DNA of 64,000 nt from Proteus hauseri ATCC 700826 (GTDB lineage: Bacteria; Pseudomonadota; Gammaproteobacteria; Enterobacterales; Enterobacteriaceae). The notes below the pieces were generated by a model. It ran no database searches, was not told where the DNA came from, and worked only from the letters and a program-made list of their open reading frames with translations. The translations under genes were made by a program, and so were the position numbers. The DNA lies in assembly GCF_001654965.1 (NCBI RefSeq), contig NZ_LXEV01000018.1:1-64000 (forward strand), in the 5' to 3' direction. Below, piece after piece: positions 50,491 through 61,425 of this stretch; positions within the stretch are counted from its first letter, which is position 1, and the number at the start of each line of letters is the position of its first letter.

Positions 50491-51183
50491 TTAACCTTTA
50501 AATATTGAGAAAATAATTTTTGGAATAGCCATAATACATTCGATGAACACAATGATTATATTGAACGCTACGTTTTCTCGTCTGTATTTTATTTTTTCTT
50601 CATCTGTTTCTTTTGCTGCCAATATAGCGGCATGAGCGCGAAATTCTTCAGTATTTATATGAACAGGAATAATTCTTGGTTGTATTGAAGCTTTTTTATG
50701 AGTGGGCGTTAAATAAGCTAATGTCCAACCATATTCATGGTTTTTATCACCAAAAGCATCTTGTTGGATCCACTTACCATAATAATCAGTACGAAATCCT
50801 TTATTTTCGTTGTCAGCCGAAATTTGGTTAGCATATTGCCAATATTTTTTACTATTTACTGGTTTATAAATAGATTGTGTTAACTCTTGAGGTGATAATA
50901 GTTCGATATTTACTTTCTCAAGTTCACTTTTTTGCTGTGCGTTTTGCTCAAGTGAAGTTTGCCAGTGCAGCGGAATAATGGTGCTGTCTTCTTCTAATTC
51001 ATTTATTGATTCAGGCTGTTTTGATAATACCCAGCCATATTCTTGTTGTGGTTGATTAAAATATTGTCGTTTTATCCACCTTCCTGCGGTGTCTTTACGA
51101 AATCCTTTATTTTCGTTGTCAGCCGAAATAACAGCGGCACGTTGCCAAATAATATCAAGAATAGGGCCAGGATAATTATTCAT
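50491..51183 (-). CDS. Unknown protein with two internal repeats and a C-terminal membrane segment
   Basis: I do not recognise a named family. The 230 residues hold two copies of a roughly 45-residue unit (about 13-55 and 113-158), each with ISADNENKGFR, then D, G, a WI pair, and EYGW. Between them lies a polar Glu/Gln-rich linker. The C-terminal 25 residues are hydrophobic (NIIIVFIECIMAIPKIIFSIF), so the protein may be tail-anchored with the repeats in the cytoplasm. The R-x-D-x-x-G-x-W-I plus YGW pattern recalls the N-terminal half of HNH-type proteins, but the DH residues are missing. It is convergent with scsD, 20 bases away. Confidence 0.75.
   Translation of the reverse strand: MNNYPGPILDIIWQRAAVISADNENKGFRKDTAGRWIKRQYFNQPQQEYGWVLSKQPESINELEEDSTIIPLHWQTSLEQNAQQKSELEKVNIELLSPQELTQSIYKPVNSKKYWQYANQISADNENKGFRTDYYGKWIQQDAFGDKNHEYGWTLAYLTPTHKKASIQPRIIPVHINTEEFRAHAAILAAKETDEEKIKYRRENVAFNIIIVFIECIMAIPKIIFSIFKG
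50791..50823. repeat. 33-bp direct repeat, copy A
   Basis: Identical over 33 bases to 51097-51129. It encodes part of ISADNENKGFR in the second protein repeat. Confidence 0.92.
51097..51129. repeat. 33-bp direct repeat, copy B
   Basis: Identical over 33 bases to 50791-50823, start-to-start distance 306 bp. It encodes the same residues in the first protein repeat. Confidence 0.92.
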
Positions 51184-51203
51184 ATTATGAGTACCTTATA
51201 ACA

Positions 51204-51234
51204 AAAGCCCCAATATTATATTGGGGCTTTATTT
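51204..51234. terminator. Terminator after lnt
   Basis: AAAGCCCCAATA/TATTGGGGCTTT, 12-bp stem with a 3-base loop, T-rich on both outer sides. It lies 15 bases past the lnt stop and ends the ybeZ-ybeY-corC-lnt unit. Confidence 0.87.
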
Positions 51235-51244
51235 TGAACTGTTA

Positions 51245-52768
51245 TTAATTGCGGCGCTTAATAAAGGCTAACGCTAAAAAGAGTCCAACTATTATCCAAA
51301 GTGGGTAATTTCCTAAACGATAATAAGGTGTTAATCCAGTTGTTGGCGTCATTTTCTCTGCTAATGAATTTTCTTCAAATTGAGGCAGCTGAGAAATAAC
51401 ATCACCATTTGCGGCAATAAATGCGGTGATCCCATTATTTGTTGAGCGTAATAATGGCCGACCTAATTCTAAAGCGCGCATTCTTGCCATTTGGAAATGC
51501 TGCCAAGGGCCAATAGAATTACCAAACCATGCATCATTTGAAATGGTGAGTAAAAAACGAGTGTCGGGCTGGAAATTAGCACGAACCTGTTCGCCTAATA
51601 TAATTTCATAACAAATAGCCGCTGTAATTTTAGCGTTATTAACAGTTAACTGAGGTTGAACGTATTCACCTTGGCTAAGTGATGACATAGGTAAATTAAA
51701 GAACGGCGCTAATGGACGTAATAACGATTCTAATGGTACATATTCACCAAAAGGAACCAGATGATGCTTGTTATATCGGTCTGTTGCCGGATATTGATAG
51801 GCAAAATGTTCACCAAGAGTGATCACACTATTATAAAAACGATAGCCTTCTAGTGTTGGGCGAGCATCAATAATACCCGTCATTAAATGCGTATCTTTTT
51901 CTCTTAATTGCTTATCAAGTTCAGCTAGAAATGTCTGTTGTTGAATTTCAACATCAGGAATAGCCGATTCAGGCCAAATAATAAGGTTTGCTGTACCAAT
52001 ATAAGGGCGACTTAGGGTGAGATAAGTGGTTAATGTTTTTTCTAGTGCGTCAGGTTGCCATTTTAAAGATTGCTCAATATTGCCTTGTATTAAAGCAATT
52101 TCTTGCGCTTCTTCTGGTATTGGTTGATACCATTGATAAGATTTAAAACTTATTGGTAATAATAGCAATATGGCAGCCGCTAATAGGCTGTAGAGTGATT
52201 TACGATAAATGGCATATGCAATTAACCCACTAATAACGGTAAGCAACAGCGTTATCATGGTCACCCCTAAAATAGGTGCAATACCTTTTAAAGGGCCATC
52301 AATCTGACTATAACCAAATTGTAGCCACGGAAAGCCTGATAATACCCAACCTCTTAAAAATTCAGTGATTTGCCATAAGGCCGGGGCGGCAAAAGCAAAG
52401 CGCCAAAGTGTTGGATTTGGAAATAATTTATTGAGCAATCCGGCAAAAAGTGAAGTATAAAGCGATAAATACAGTGCCAATAAAATAACTAAGAAAACAT
52501 TTATCGCAAAAGGCATTCCACCAAAATTAGCGATGCTGACATAAACCCAATTGACTCCACTACCAAATAATCCAAAGCCCCATGCAAAACCAAGAAAAGC
52601 ACCTTGGCGAGCAGTACGCTGATTAATGATAAGAAGTAAGCCTGATAAAGAGATCAGTGCCGCAGGCCAAAAATCAAAAGGTGAAAAAGCCAGTGTACCT
52701 ATTGCACCGAAAAAAACCGCCAGTAAGGCGCGAGCCCACTGGCGGTTTAAGAAAGAGATATTATTCAT
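51245..52768 (-). CDS. lnt: Apolipoprotein N-acyltransferase
   Basis: Adds the third acyl chain to lipoproteins at the inner membrane. About seven hydrophobic helices lead into a nitrilase-type domain. The Glu-Lys-Cys triad is seen in [10 protein letters not shown] (Glu), [12 protein letters not shown] preceded by the Lys of RYNKHH, and [10 protein letters not shown] (Cys). The 507 residues match E. coli Lnt. Seven bases after corC. Confidence 0.96.
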   Translation of the reverse strand: MNNISFLNRQWARALLAVFFGAIGTLAFSPFDFWPAALISLSGLLLIINQRTARQGAFLGFAWGFGLFGSGVNWVYVSIANFGGMPFAINVFLVILLALYLSLYTSLFAGLLNKLFPNPTLWRFAFAAPALWQITEFLRGWVLSGFPWLQFGYSQIDGPLKGIAPILGVTMITLLLTVISGLIAYAIYRKSLYSLLAAAILLLLPISFKSYQWYQPIPEEAQEIALIQGNIEQSLKWQPDALEKTLTTYLTLSRPYIGTANLIIWPESAIPDVEIQQQTFLAELDKQLREKDTHLMTGIIDARPTLEGYRFYNSVITLGEHFAYQYPATDRYNKHHLVPFGEYVPLESLLRPLAPFFNLPMSSLSQGEYVQPQLTVNNAKITAAICYEIILGEQVRANFQPDTRFLLTISNDAWFGNSIGPWQHFQMARMRALELGRPLLRSTNNGITAFIAANGDVISQLPQFEENSLAEKMTPTTGLTPYYRLGNYPLWIIVGLFLALAFIKRRN

Positions 52769-52775
52769 TTATATC

Positions 52776-53657
52776 CTAAGCATCGTTACCTAATTCAGGG
52801 ATAGGTGCATCATCTGGAATATGCACATAAACCTGAATGATTTTACGACTATCTGCCATAACGACTTTAAATTGGTAATTATCAATGGTAATAGTTTCAC
52901 CACGAGCAGGAAGATGACCAAAGGCTTGCATTACTAAGCCACCAATGGTGTCAACTTCATCATCGCTAAAGTGGGTCCCAAAAGCGTCATTAAAATCTTC
53001 TATTTGGGTTAAAGCACGAACTGAGTAAGCGTGACGACTTAATGGACGAATATCGATATCGTCTTCATCATCATACTCATCTTCAATTTCGCCCACGATA
53101 AGCTCAAGAATATCTTCAATCGTTACCAGACCCGAAACACCACCAAATTCATCAATCACTATCGCCATATGATAGCGTTGGGAGCGGAACTCTTTTAATA
53201 GGCGGTCTACGCGTTTACTTTCAGGTACAACAACCGCAGAGCGTAGAACTTTATCCATACTAAATGGCTCTGCACTACTGCGCATAAATGGCAATAAATC
53301 TTTTGCCATCAATAAACCTTCAATATGGTCTTTGTCCTCGCTTATGACTGGAAAGCGGGAATGCGCTGAATCAATAATGACATCTAAGCATTCATCAAGT
53401 GTTTGATTGCGTTTTAGCGTCACAATTTGAGAGCGGGGGATCATAATATCCCTAACACGCTGTTCAGCGATATCCATTACCCCTTCAAGCATGTCGCGGG
53501 TATCAGGATCAATTAATTCTTTCTGTTCAGAATCGCGGATAAGCTCCATCAGGTCATCACGGTTTTTAGGTTCACCGTGGAACAGCTGATTAAGCAGTGT
53601 GAGAAACCCTCTTTTAGGACCAGGGTTATCGTTACTCGAAGATTGGTCGTCGCTCAT
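52776..53657 (-). CDS. corC: CorC/YbeX, CBS-domain protein
   Basis: Protein of 293 residues with two CBS motifs ([18 protein letters not shown] region and [14 protein letters not shown] to [13 protein letters not shown]) and a C-terminal CorC/HlyC domain (about 205-280). It has been linked to magnesium/cobalt efflux and, as YbeX, to ribosome maintenance. No membrane segment is present. It lies between ybeY and lnt. Confidence 0.95.
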   Translation of the reverse strand: MSDDQSSSNDNPGPKRGFLTLLNQLFHGEPKNRDDLMELIRDSEQKELIDPDTRDMLEGVMDIAEQRVRDIMIPRSQIVTLKRNQTLDECLDVIIDSAHSRFPVISEDKDHIEGLLMAKDLLPFMRSSAEPFSMDKVLRSAVVVPESKRVDRLLKEFRSQRYHMAIVIDEFGGVSGLVTIEDILELIVGEIEDEYDDEDDIDIRPLSRHAYSVRALTQIEDFNDAFGTHFSDDEVDTIGGLVMQAFGHLPARGETITIDNYQFKVVMADSRKIIQVYVHIPDDAPIPELGNDA

Positions 53658-53726
53658 GGCGTTTTAACTATTTTTCCTCATTGAATGGTTTATTAGATAT
53701 TATTTATCATAAAAATAAGAGAACTG

Positions 53727-54194
53727 TTACTCTTTTTCTATTAAATAGGGATCTTCATAACCTAAATTTTGTAAGATTTCTGTCTCTAAACCTTCCATTT
53801 CTTCGGCTTCGTCGTCTTCAATATGATCATAGCCTAAAAGATGAAGACATCCATGAATAACCATGTGTGCCCAATGTTCTTCAACAGTTTTATTCTGTTC
53901 AACGGCTTCTTTTTCGACAACTTGACGACAAATAATCAAGTCACCAAGTAACGGTAGTTCAATTTCAGGTGGCGCTTCAAAAGGAAAAGAAAGCACATTG
54001 GTTGGTCGGTCTTTTCCGCGATAAGTCAGGTTAAGCTCGTGGCTTTCTGCCTCATCAACAATACGGATAGTGACTTCACTAACAGGTTGAAATTGTGGCA
54101 ATACAGCTTCTAACCATTTCATAAATTGGGCTTCAGTAGGAAGCCCTTGCGCATTTTCAGTCGCAATTTGTAAATCAAGGATAACTTCACTCAT
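53727..54194 (-). CDS. ybeY: Endoribonuclease YbeY
   Basis: Metal-dependent RNase for 16S rRNA 3' maturation and quality control, 155 residues as in E. coli. The zinc site is [11 protein letters not shown] (three His). Also kept is [16 protein letters not shown]. The start at 54194 (MSEVILDLQ) overlaps the ybeZ stop by eight bases; a longer frame would run into ybeZ. Confidence 0.96.
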   Translation of the reverse strand: MSEVILDLQIATENAQGLPTEAQFMKWLEAVLPQFQPVSEVTIRIVDEAESHELNLTYRGKDRPTNVLSFPFEAPPEIELPLLGDLIICRQVVEKEAVEQNKTVEEHWAHMVIHGCLHLLGYDHIEDDEAEEMEGLETEILQNLGYEDPYLIEKE

Positions 54195-55248
54195 GATGTT
54201 CTCTCTGAAGCTTCTCTTTCTCAGCTTTGATAGCTTGGCGGCGTTTTTGATCTTCCGTTTCCCAAGCTTCATAGGCGATAACTATTTTGGCAACAACAGG
54301 GTGGCGAACCACATCTTCACTGTGGAAAAAGTTAAAACTCAGATCGTTAACCTCAGACAACACCTCAATAGCGTGGCGTAAACCTGATTTATTGCCTCTT
54401 GGTAGGTCAATCTGAGTAATATCCCCTGTGACTACTGCTTTAGAGTTAAAGCCGATTCGAGTCAAAAACATTTTCATCTGTTCGATAGTGGTGTTTTGGC
54501 TCTCGTCGAGAATAATAAAGGCATCGTTAAGGGTACGCCCACGCATATAAGCAAGAGGGGCGACTTCAATAACATTGCGTTCTATTAGTTTCTCAACTTT
54601 TTCAAAACCTAACATCTCAAATAACGCATCATAAAGTGGTCGTAAATAAGGATCGACTTTCTGACTTAGGTCTCCTGGTAAAAAACCGAGCTTTTCGCCA
54701 GCTTCAACTGCCGGACGCGTTAGTAAAATGCGGCGTACTTCTTGACGTTCAAGCGCATCAACAGCGGCAGCAACAGCCAGATAAGTTTTCCCTGTACCCG
54801 CAGGCCCAATACCAAACGTAATATCATGAGTCTGAATATTTGCGATATATTGCGCTTGATTTGGTGTGCGTGGTTTTATCACGCCCCGTTTTGTCCGAAT
54901 ATTGGTTGATTTTCCAAATTCAGGTACGTGTTCATCACTTTGCTCAAGCACGCGGCTTTCGGTGATAGCAAGATGAATTTGCTCAGGGTTGATATCGGGG
55001 ATCACGCCTTTAATTGGCGAGGTTTCCACATACAGGTGACGTAAAATACTTGCAGCCGCAGTCACACATAATGATTTGCCGGTTAATTTAAAACGGTTAT
55101 CACGATGATTAATCTCGATACCTAAACGGCGTTCAAGTTGTTTAATATTATCGTCAAATGGGCCACATAGGCTCATTAAACGGGCATTATCTGCTGGCTC
55201 TAAGAAAATTTCTTGGGTCGCTACTTGTGTATGCGCTATTACTGTCAC
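54187..55248 (-). CDS. ybeZ: PhoH-like ATPase YbeZ
   Basis: Cytoplasmic P-loop ATPase of 353 residues with N-terminal KH-like part. Walker A is [11 protein letters not shown], Walker [12 protein letters not shown]. It acts with YbeY in rRNA processing. It lies 28 bases after miaB and overlaps ybeY. Confidence 0.95.
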   Translation of the reverse strand: MTVIAHTQVATQEIFLEPADNARLMSLCGPFDDNIKQLERRLGIEINHRDNRFKLTGKSLCVTAAASILRHLYVETSPIKGVIPDINPEQIHLAITESRVLEQSDEHVPEFGKSTNIRTKRGVIKPRTPNQAQYIANIQTHDITFGIGPAGTGKTYLAVAAAVDALERQEVRRILLTRPAVEAGEKLGFLPGDLSQKVDPYLRPLYDALFEMLGFEKVEKLIERNVIEVAPLAYMRGRTLNDAFIILDESQNTTIEQMKMFLTRIGFNSKAVVTGDITQIDLPRGNKSGLRHAIEVLSEVNDLSFNFFHSEDVVRHPVVAKIVIAYEAWETEDQKRRQAIKAEKEKLQREHHE

Positions 55249-55276
55249 TGATTATCCTTTTGTTAAGTCTAATAAA

Positions 55277-56707
55277 TTAAGGGTGGTAAACACCTACACC
55301 TAATTCATCTTCTTTACGAGTACGAGCAATTACAGATTCAGGTGATTCATGGGAACGTAAATCCATTTGATCTTCTGTTCTGATAACTTTACCGCGCAAT
55401 GAGTTGGCATAAACGTCAACAATTTCAACATCAACAAATTTACCAATCATATCTGGCGTACCTTCAAAGTTAACCACTCGGTTAGTTTCGGTACGACCTG
55501 AAAGCTCCATAACACTTTTACGAGAAGGGCCTTCAACGAGGATACGTTGTACTGTATTAATCATGGCACGGCTAAAGCTCATTGCTTGTTGATTAATGCG
55601 TTGCTGGAGTAAATATAAGCGCTGTTTTTTCTCATCTTCGCTGACATCGTCAGGCAAATCAGCTGCTGGTGTACCAGGACGAGCTGAGTAGATGAAACTA
55701 AAGCTCATATCGAAATTAACGTCTGCAATTAATTGCATTGTTTTTTCAAAGTCTTCTTGTGTTTCACCCGGGAAACCAATGATAAAATCAGAACTTATCA
55801 GAATACCAGGGCGTGCTTTACGTAATTTGCGAATGATGCTCTTATATTCAAGTGCGGTATGATTACGCTTCATCAATGTTAAAATACGATCTGAACCACT
55901 TTGTACAGGTAAATGTAAATAGCTAACTAGCTCTGGTGTATCTTCATAAACAGCAACGATATCGTCTGTAAATTCAATAGGATGGCTGGTAGTAAAGCGA
56001 ACGCGATCAATACCATCTATCGCAGCAACTAAGCGAATTAATTCCGCAAAGCTGCAAATTTGGCCATCAAAGGTGGCACCGCGATAAGCATTGACGTTTT
56101 GACCTAATAAGTTAACTTCACGAACACCTTGTGCGGCAAGTTGTGCAATTTCAAACAGCACATCATCACAAGGGCGGCTAACTTCTTCGCCTCGTGTATA
56201 AGGTACTACACAGAATGAGCAATATTTATTGCAGCCTTCCATTATTGAAACAAAAGCAGAAGGGCCATCAGCACGAGGCTCTGGTAGACGGTCAAATTTT
56301 TCAATTTCAGGGAAGCTGATATCAACGACAGGACTTTTTGTCCCTTTAACCTGATTAATCATTTCAGGTAGACGGTGTAGTGTTTGTGGTCCGAAGATAA
56401 TATCGACACACTGCGCGCGTTGACGGATGTATTCGCCTTCTTGAGAAGCAACACAACCACCAACACCAATAATAATATCAGGTTTATTATCTTTAAAATA
56501 TTTCCAACGTCCTAGCTGATGAAAGACTTTTTCTTGTGCTTTCTCACGGATAGAACAGGTATTTAGCAGTAGAATGTCCGCATCTTCGGCGACATCGGTT
56601 AACTGATAACCGTGAGTGCTTTCGAGTAGGTCTGCCATTTTGGATGAATCGTACTCATTCATCTGACAGCCCCAAGTTTTAATGTACAGTTTTTTTATCG
56701 TCGACAT
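55277..56707 (-). CDS. miaB: tRNA-2-methylthio-N6-dimethylallyladenosine synthase
   Basis: Radical-SAM methylthiotransferase that adds the ms2 group at A37 of UNN-reading tRNAs. The 476 residues have the N-terminal cluster cysteines ([25 protein letters not shown]), the radical-[11 protein letters not shown] and a C-terminal TRAM domain (about 378-442). First gene of the miaB-ybeZ-ybeY-corC-lnt operon. Confidence 0.97.
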   Translation of the reverse strand: MSTIKKLYIKTWGCQMNEYDSSKMADLLESTHGYQLTDVAEDADILLLNTCSIREKAQEKVFHQLGRWKYFKDNKPDIIIGVGGCVASQEGEYIRQRAQCVDIIFGPQTLHRLPEMINQVKGTKSPVVDISFPEIEKFDRLPEPRADGPSAFVSIMEGCNKYCSFCVVPYTRGEEVSRPCDDVLFEIAQLAAQGVREVNLLGQNVNAYRGATFDGQICSFAELIRLVAAIDGIDRVRFTTSHPIEFTDDIVAVYEDTPELVSYLHLPVQSGSDRILTLMKRNHTALEYKSIIRKLRKARPGILISSDFIIGFPGETQEDFEKTMQLIADVNFDMSFSFIYSARPGTPAADLPDDVSEDEKKQRLYLLQQRINQQAMSFSRAMINTVQRILVEGPSRKSVMELSGRTETNRVVNFEGTPDMIGKFVDVEIVDVYANSLRGKVIRTEDQMDLRSHESPESVIARTRKEDELGVGVYHP

Positions 56708-56900
56708 TGTGTAAATCCGGTATTTTCAGTGAGACAATTGACCATCACTGGAAAACGTTGCGTGTAATAAGCCAATAAGACGGTTATTGTAGTCATTTGT
56801 GTGGTCAGTGACTAGAGTAAGTTCGGCGCTAATTCTTTATGGCGTTTAGTTTTATATAATTTATATAAGCAGAAACAGCGCTTACCTATTATTTCAAGTA

Positions 56901-58103
56901 ATGAGTTATGGCATAACAATGATGAGTAATGTAAAAAACGATTTTGATGCAATCATCGCGGGTGGCGGAATGATTGGCGCTGCCGTTGCAATAGGGCTTG
57001 CGCAAGAAGGGTTGCGAGTTGCAATGATAGAGCGACAATCTCCAGCACCTTTTGATGCGTCATCTCATCCTGATATCCGTATTTCTGCGATTAGTTGTGC
57101 GTCAGTTAGTTTATTAAAACAGCTAGGCGCATGGCAACATGTTTTAGCGATGCGCTCTGCGCCTTACTTAACACTTGAAACATGGGAAGAAGAAAATACC
57201 CATGTTATTTTCGATGCCAAAAGCCTTGGCTTACCTGAATTAGGCTATATGGTTGAAAATCGCATTTTACAACTTGCATTATGGCAAGAGGCGCAACGTT
57301 ATAGCAATATCACCATGTTATGTCCCAATAGTCTAAGTAAAATGAATTACTTAGATGATAAATGGAAAGTAACGTTATCTGATGGCTCTGATGTTACCAC
57401 AAAATTAGTGGTAGGTGCTGATGGTGCCAATTCACAAGTTCGCCAATTTGCAGGCATTGGCAGCAATGGCTGGCAATATCGTCAATCTTGTATGCTTATT
57501 ACGGTAAAAACAGAGTTACCACCTGAAAAAGGCACATGGCAGCGGTTTTACCCTTCAGGCCCTCGTGCTTATTTGCCGCTATTTGATCATTGGGCGTGTT
57601 TGGTTTGGTATGATTCGCCAGAAAAGATCAGAAAACTGCAAAGTCTGTCAATGGAGCAGCTAGAAAAAGAGATCCAGCATGCTTTTCCTGAACGTTTAGG
57701 TAAAGCGACTCCTATTGCTGCCGGTTCATTTCCATTAACTCGCCAACATGCGAGCCGCTATGTTGATAAAGGAATTATTCTATTGGGCGATGCTGCTCAT
57801 ACTATTAATCCATTAGCGGGGCAGGGAGTGAATTTAGGTTATCGCGATGTGGATTGTTTTCTTGAATTAGTCGCCAATGCGAAAAAACATTACGAACCGT
57901 GGGATTCAATGGCATTGCTGAAAAAATTTCAGCGTAAACGTATGCCAGATAATTTAGTGATGCAGGCTGGAATGGATGTGTTTTATCACGCATTTAGCCA
58001 TCAATTACCAGGATTAAAATTAGCTAGAAATCTGGGGTTATTAGCTGCACAACATGCTGGAAAAGCCAAAGAAGCGGCACTTCGCTATGCTTTAGGGCTT
58101 TAA
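56901..58103 (+). CDS. ubiF: 3-demethoxyubiquinol 3-hydroxylase UbiF
   Basis: FAD monooxygenase that puts the C6 hydroxyl on demethoxyubiquinone. The 400 residues show the dinucleotide site AIIAGGGMIGAAVAIG, the DG motif GADGANSQVRQ and the FAD site LLGDAAHTINPLAGQGVNLGY. Starts at 56901, 56919 and 56922 are all possible, and none has a strong ribosome binding site. It is divergent from miaB, as in E. coli. Confidence 0.95.
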   Translation: MSYGITMMSNVKNDFDAIIAGGGMIGAAVAIGLAQEGLRVAMIERQSPAPFDASSHPDIRISAISCASVSLLKQLGAWQHVLAMRSAPYLTLETWEEENTHVIFDAKSLGLPELGYMVENRILQLALWQEAQRYSNITMLCPNSLSKMNYLDDKWKVTLSDGSDVTTKLVVGADGANSQVRQFAGIGSNGWQYRQSCMLITVKTELPPEKGTWQRFYPSGPRAYLPLFDHWACLVWYDSPEKIRKLQSLSMEQLEKEIQHAFPERLGKATPIAAGSFPLTRQHASRYVDKGIILLGDAAHTINPLAGQGVNLGYRDVDCFLELVANAKKHYEPWDSMALLKKFQRKRMPDNLVMQAGMDVFYHAFSHQLPGLKLARNLGLLAAQHAGKAKEAALRYALGL

Positions 58104-58129
58104 TTGTACCGTTAAAGTAAATCTTAAAC

Positions 58130-58175
58130 ATGCGATGATCTTTCTAAATAAGATCATCGCATCGATATTTATTTT
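58130..58175. terminator. Bidirectional terminator between ubiF and fghA
   Basis: A 13-bp perfect stem (ATGCGATGATCTT/AAGATCATCGCAT) with a 7-base loop and T-rich sequence on the ubiF-downstream side (TATTTATTTTTTG). The genes converge, and the minus side is also T-rich. Confidence 0.85.
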
Positions 58176-58203
58176 TTGTGTGTTTAGTATTTCTATTATT
58201 AAA

Positions 58204-59034
58204 TCAATAATTTAAATATTTTGCATGAAATGCAATATGCTCACCAATAAAACTGGTCACAAAATAGTAGCTGTGATCGTAACCTTGATGTCGTTTCAAA
58301 CTATAAACAAGCTGTTTTTCATCACAAACTTTAGCAAACAATTCTGGTTTGAGTTGTTCTTGATAAAAAGGATCATCAAGACCTACATCAATGCGCATTG
58401 GTAATGGATTTGTCGCTTTATTCAGTAACTCTATTGTGTCGTATTGTTTCCATAGTGCGGTATCTTCCCCTAAATAAGCATTGAAGGCTTTTTTACCCCA
58501 AGGGACTTGTGAGGGTGCCACAATAGGTGAAAATGCCGACACACTGCAATAGCGCTCGGTATTTCGCAGCGCAATCATTAATGCACCATGCCCCCCCATC
58601 GAATGTCCACTAATAGCACGCTTATTGGTAACGGGAAAATGTGCTTCAATCAATTCAGGTAATTCTTTCACAATGTAGTCATACATTTTGTAATGCGTAT
58701 CCCAAGGCGCTTTTAGGGCATTAAGATAAAAACCAGCACCTTGACCTAAATCGTAGGCTTCATCATTAGCAACATGTTCACCGCGGGGACTTGTATCAGA
58801 AACAACTAACACAATGCCATGTTGCGCCGCAAATTGTTGGGCACCCGCTTTAGTTATAAAATTTTGTTCATTACAAGTTAAGCCAGATAGCCAATATAAA
58901 ACAGGGTATTTTTGTCCATCTTTCATTGGCGGAAGATATACCGCAAATTTCATCTCACAATTTAACGTGCTTGAGTTATGTTGGTAGACATCTTGCCAAC
59001 CACCAAAACAAGCATGACGTTCAATCCTTTTCAT
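58204..59034 (-). CDS. fghA: S-formylglutathione hydrolase
   Basis: Hydrolyses S-formylglutathione to formate and glutathione. The 276-residue esterase has Ser in GHSMGGHGAL, the acid Asp in DVGLDDPFY and His in GYDHSYYF. The early SGLTCNEQNF is typical. It follows frmA after 57 bases with a stem-loop and completes the formaldehyde pathway. Confidence 0.95.
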   Translation of the reverse strand: MKRIERHACFGGWQDVYQHNSSTLNCEMKFAVYLPPMKDGQKYPVLYWLSGLTCNEQNFITKAGAQQFAAQHGIVLVVSDTSPRGEHVANDEAYDLGQGAGFYLNALKAPWDTHYKMYDYIVKELPELIEAHFPVTNKRAISGHSMGGHGALMIALRNTERYCSVSAFSPIVAPSQVPWGKKAFNAYLGEDTALWKQYDTIELLNKATNPLPMRIDVGLDDPFYQEQLKPELFAKVCDEKQLVYSLKRHQGYDHSYYFVTSFIGEHIAFHAKYLNY

Positions 59035-59055
59035 TTTTACTCCTTAAAAGCAAAG

Positions 59056-59085
59056 ACAGATCCGTTAGGTAAGCAACGGATCTGT
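59056..59085. other. Stem-loop in the frmA-fghA gap
   Basis: Perfect 11-bp arms ACAGATCCGTT/AACGGATCTGT with an 8-base loop. On the minus strand CTTTGCTTTTAAGGAG follows, so it may act as a weak attenuator just before the fghA ribosome binding site. Confidence 0.7.
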
Positions 59086-59091
59086 GAATGA

Positions 59092-60219
<1,128 letters not shown>

Positions 60220-60222
60220 TTA

Positions 60223-60498
60223 TTAACGCAGGTAAGTGCGGATAAGTGATATGGCATCATCCACAGAGTTTTTTTGGTCTTCAGGAGAAGCGACGGCATC
60301 CATTAACCCCTCTCGTAGATGACTTTCAAGCACACCCGCCATCAGGCCATTAATAGCGCCTCGAATTGCAGCGATTTGTTGTAGTACCTGACTGCATTCA
60401 TTTTCATTTTCAAGTGCAGTTTCTAAGGCTAGAAGCTGTCCTTTGATTTTTCTGACGCGAGTTAACGCGGCTTTTTTTTCTGCTGGTGAGTGTGGCAT
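60223..60498 (-). CDS. frmR: Formaldehyde-responsive repressor FrmR
   Basis: CsoR/RcnR-family all-helical repressor of 91 residues. The start at 60498 places Pro2 and Cys35, the residues that formaldehyde links to release DNA, in the known positions; His60 is also present. It controls frmR-frmA-fghA through the operator just upstream. A longer frame to 60573 would remove Pro2 from the N-terminus. Confidence 0.95.
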   Translation of the reverse strand: MPHSPAEKKAALTRVRKIKGQLLALETALENENECSQVLQQIAAIRGAINGLMAGVLESHLREGLMDAVASPEDQKNSVDDAISLIRTYLR

Positions 60499-60513
60499 AT
60501 ATAATCCTTTTTT

Positions 60514-60535
60514 ATACTGTAGGGGAGTATAGTAT
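60514..60535. promoter_or_regulatory. Probable FrmR operator
   Basis: ATACT-GTAGGGG-AGTAT with a second AGTAT directly after. The TACT/AGTA arms around a G-tract are the type used by RcnR/FrmR proteins. It lies 16 bases upstream of the frmR ATG, within the promoter zone. Confidence 0.75.
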
Positions 60536-60539
60536 CCGT

Positions 60540-60689
60540 ATGAATATATGTACAGAAAGATCAAAAAAAGCATAAAAAGAACTTAGACAATTAAAATTAG
60601 ATAGAGGTATTGATGATAAAAAATATCAAAAAGTAAGAGAAGAAAGAGATAGTGTTAAGAATATTGTTAAACATCAAACGATAAAGTGA
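60540..60689 (+). pseudogene. Possible broken small reading frame
   Basis: An ATG at 60540 opens 11 codons (MNICTERSKKA), stops at TAA 60573-60575, and the same frame continues for 37 more codons rich in Lys, Glu, Arg and Asp (KELRQLKLDRGIDDKK and on) to TGA at 60687-60689. A single change of the TAA would give a 49-residue charged protein. The protein is not recognised, and chance cannot be excluded at this length. Confidence 0.35.
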
Positions 60690-60690
60690 C

Positions 60691-60720
60691 AAAAACAAAA
60701 AAGACCCGCTATTGCGAGTC
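60691..60720 (-). terminator. Terminator of the tRNA operon
   Basis: Minus-strand GACTCGC/GCGGGTC (one U-G pair, 4-base loop) followed by TTTTTTGTTTTT, 55 bases past the last tRNA. Confidence 0.85.
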
Positions 60721-60774
60721 TTATTTGTTGATTGTGTGATTAACACTATGTTGCGCTAAACACTTGATAATCAA

Positions 60775-60859
60775 TGGTGCGGAAGGCGAGACTTGAACTC
60801 GCACACCTTGCGGCGCCAGAACCTAAATCTGGTGCGTCTACCAATTTCGCCACTCCCGC
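60775..60859 (-). tRNA. tRNA-Leu (UAG), last gene of the operon
   Basis: 85 nt with encoded CCA, long variable arm, anticodon TAG in AGATTTAGGTTCT. It differs from the upstream copy by one base in the acceptor stem, which creates a G-U pair. In E. coli this last place holds tRNA-Gln(CUG). Confidence 0.95.
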
Positions 60860-60909
60860 ATACAACTTGGAGAAAAAAAGACTCGCTCAGCGAGTCTCTC
60901 TTTCAAATA

Positions 60910-60984
60910 TGGCTGGGATACCAGGATTCGAACCTGGGAATGCCAGGATCAAAACCTGGTGCCTTACCGCTTGGCGATATCCCA
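60910..60984 (-). tRNA. tRNA-Gln (UUG), third copy
   Basis: 75 nt with CCA; anticodon TTG in AGGTTTTGATCCT. Identical to the two upstream Gln genes. In E. coli the gene at this place (glnV) reads CAG with anticodon CUG. Confidence 0.96.
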
Positions 60985-60988
60985 AAAA

Positions 60989-61065
60989 TGGTGGCTATGA
61001 CGGGATTCGAACCTGTGACCCCAACATTATGAGTGTTGTGCTCTAACCAGCTGAGCTACATAGCC
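60989..61065 (-). tRNA. metU: tRNA-Met (CAU), elongator
   Basis: 77 nt with CCA; anticodon CAT in ACTCATAATG. Acceptor stem GGCTATG/CATAGCC. It pairs A-U where the upstream copy pairs G-C. Confidence 0.96.
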
Positions 61066-61110
61066 AATAGGAGAATTTTACCTCTCACTATTATTGAATT
61101 CAGCAGAATA

Positions 61111-61185
61111 TGGCTGGGATACCAGGATTCGAACCTGGGAATGCCAGGATCAAAACCTGGTGCCTTACCGCTTGGCGATATCCCA
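61111..61185 (-). tRNA. glnW: tRNA-Gln (UUG)
   Basis: 75 nt with CCA; anticodon TTG. Identical to the other two Gln genes of the operon. Confidence 0.96.
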
Positions 61186-61230
61186 TCCGCTAATTCAGTT
61201 GTCAACACGTGAGCGATTTTATCAGTAATA

Positions 61231-61305
61231 TGGCTGGGATACCAGGATTCGAACCTGGGAATGCCAGGATCAAAACCTGGTGCCTTACCGCTTGGCGATA
61301 TCCCA
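61231..61305 (-). tRNA. glnU: tRNA-Gln (UUG)
   Basis: 75 nt with CCA; anticodon TTG. Lies 120 bp from the next copy, start to start. Confidence 0.96.
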
Positions 61306-61332
61306 ACTGATAAAATCTGACGATGGTTAAAA

Positions 61333-61417
61333 TGGTGCGGGAGGCGAGACTTGAACTCGCACACCTTGCGGCGCCAGAACCTAAATCTGGTGCGTCTACC
61401 AATTTCGCCACTCCCGC
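61333..61417 (-). tRNA. leuW: tRNA-Leu (UAG)
   Basis: 85 nt with CCA and long variable arm; anticodon TAG. The acceptor stem GCGGGAG/CTCCCGC is fully paired. The place after metT corresponds to E. coli leuW. Confidence 0.96.
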
Positions 61418-61425
61418 AAAAAAGA

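Noticed and set aside
60910..61305. Regularly spaced identical 75-bp units, CRISPR-like at first sight
   Set aside because: The units fold as tRNA-Gln with CCA ends; spacing is irregular and other tRNAs lie between.
60774..61411. Open frames of 69-102 codons on both strands over the tRNA genes
   Set aside because: They are made by the tRNA repeats themselves (antisense or read-through of Leu, Gln and Met genes) and have no ribosome binding site or family. Similar false proteins are common in annotations.
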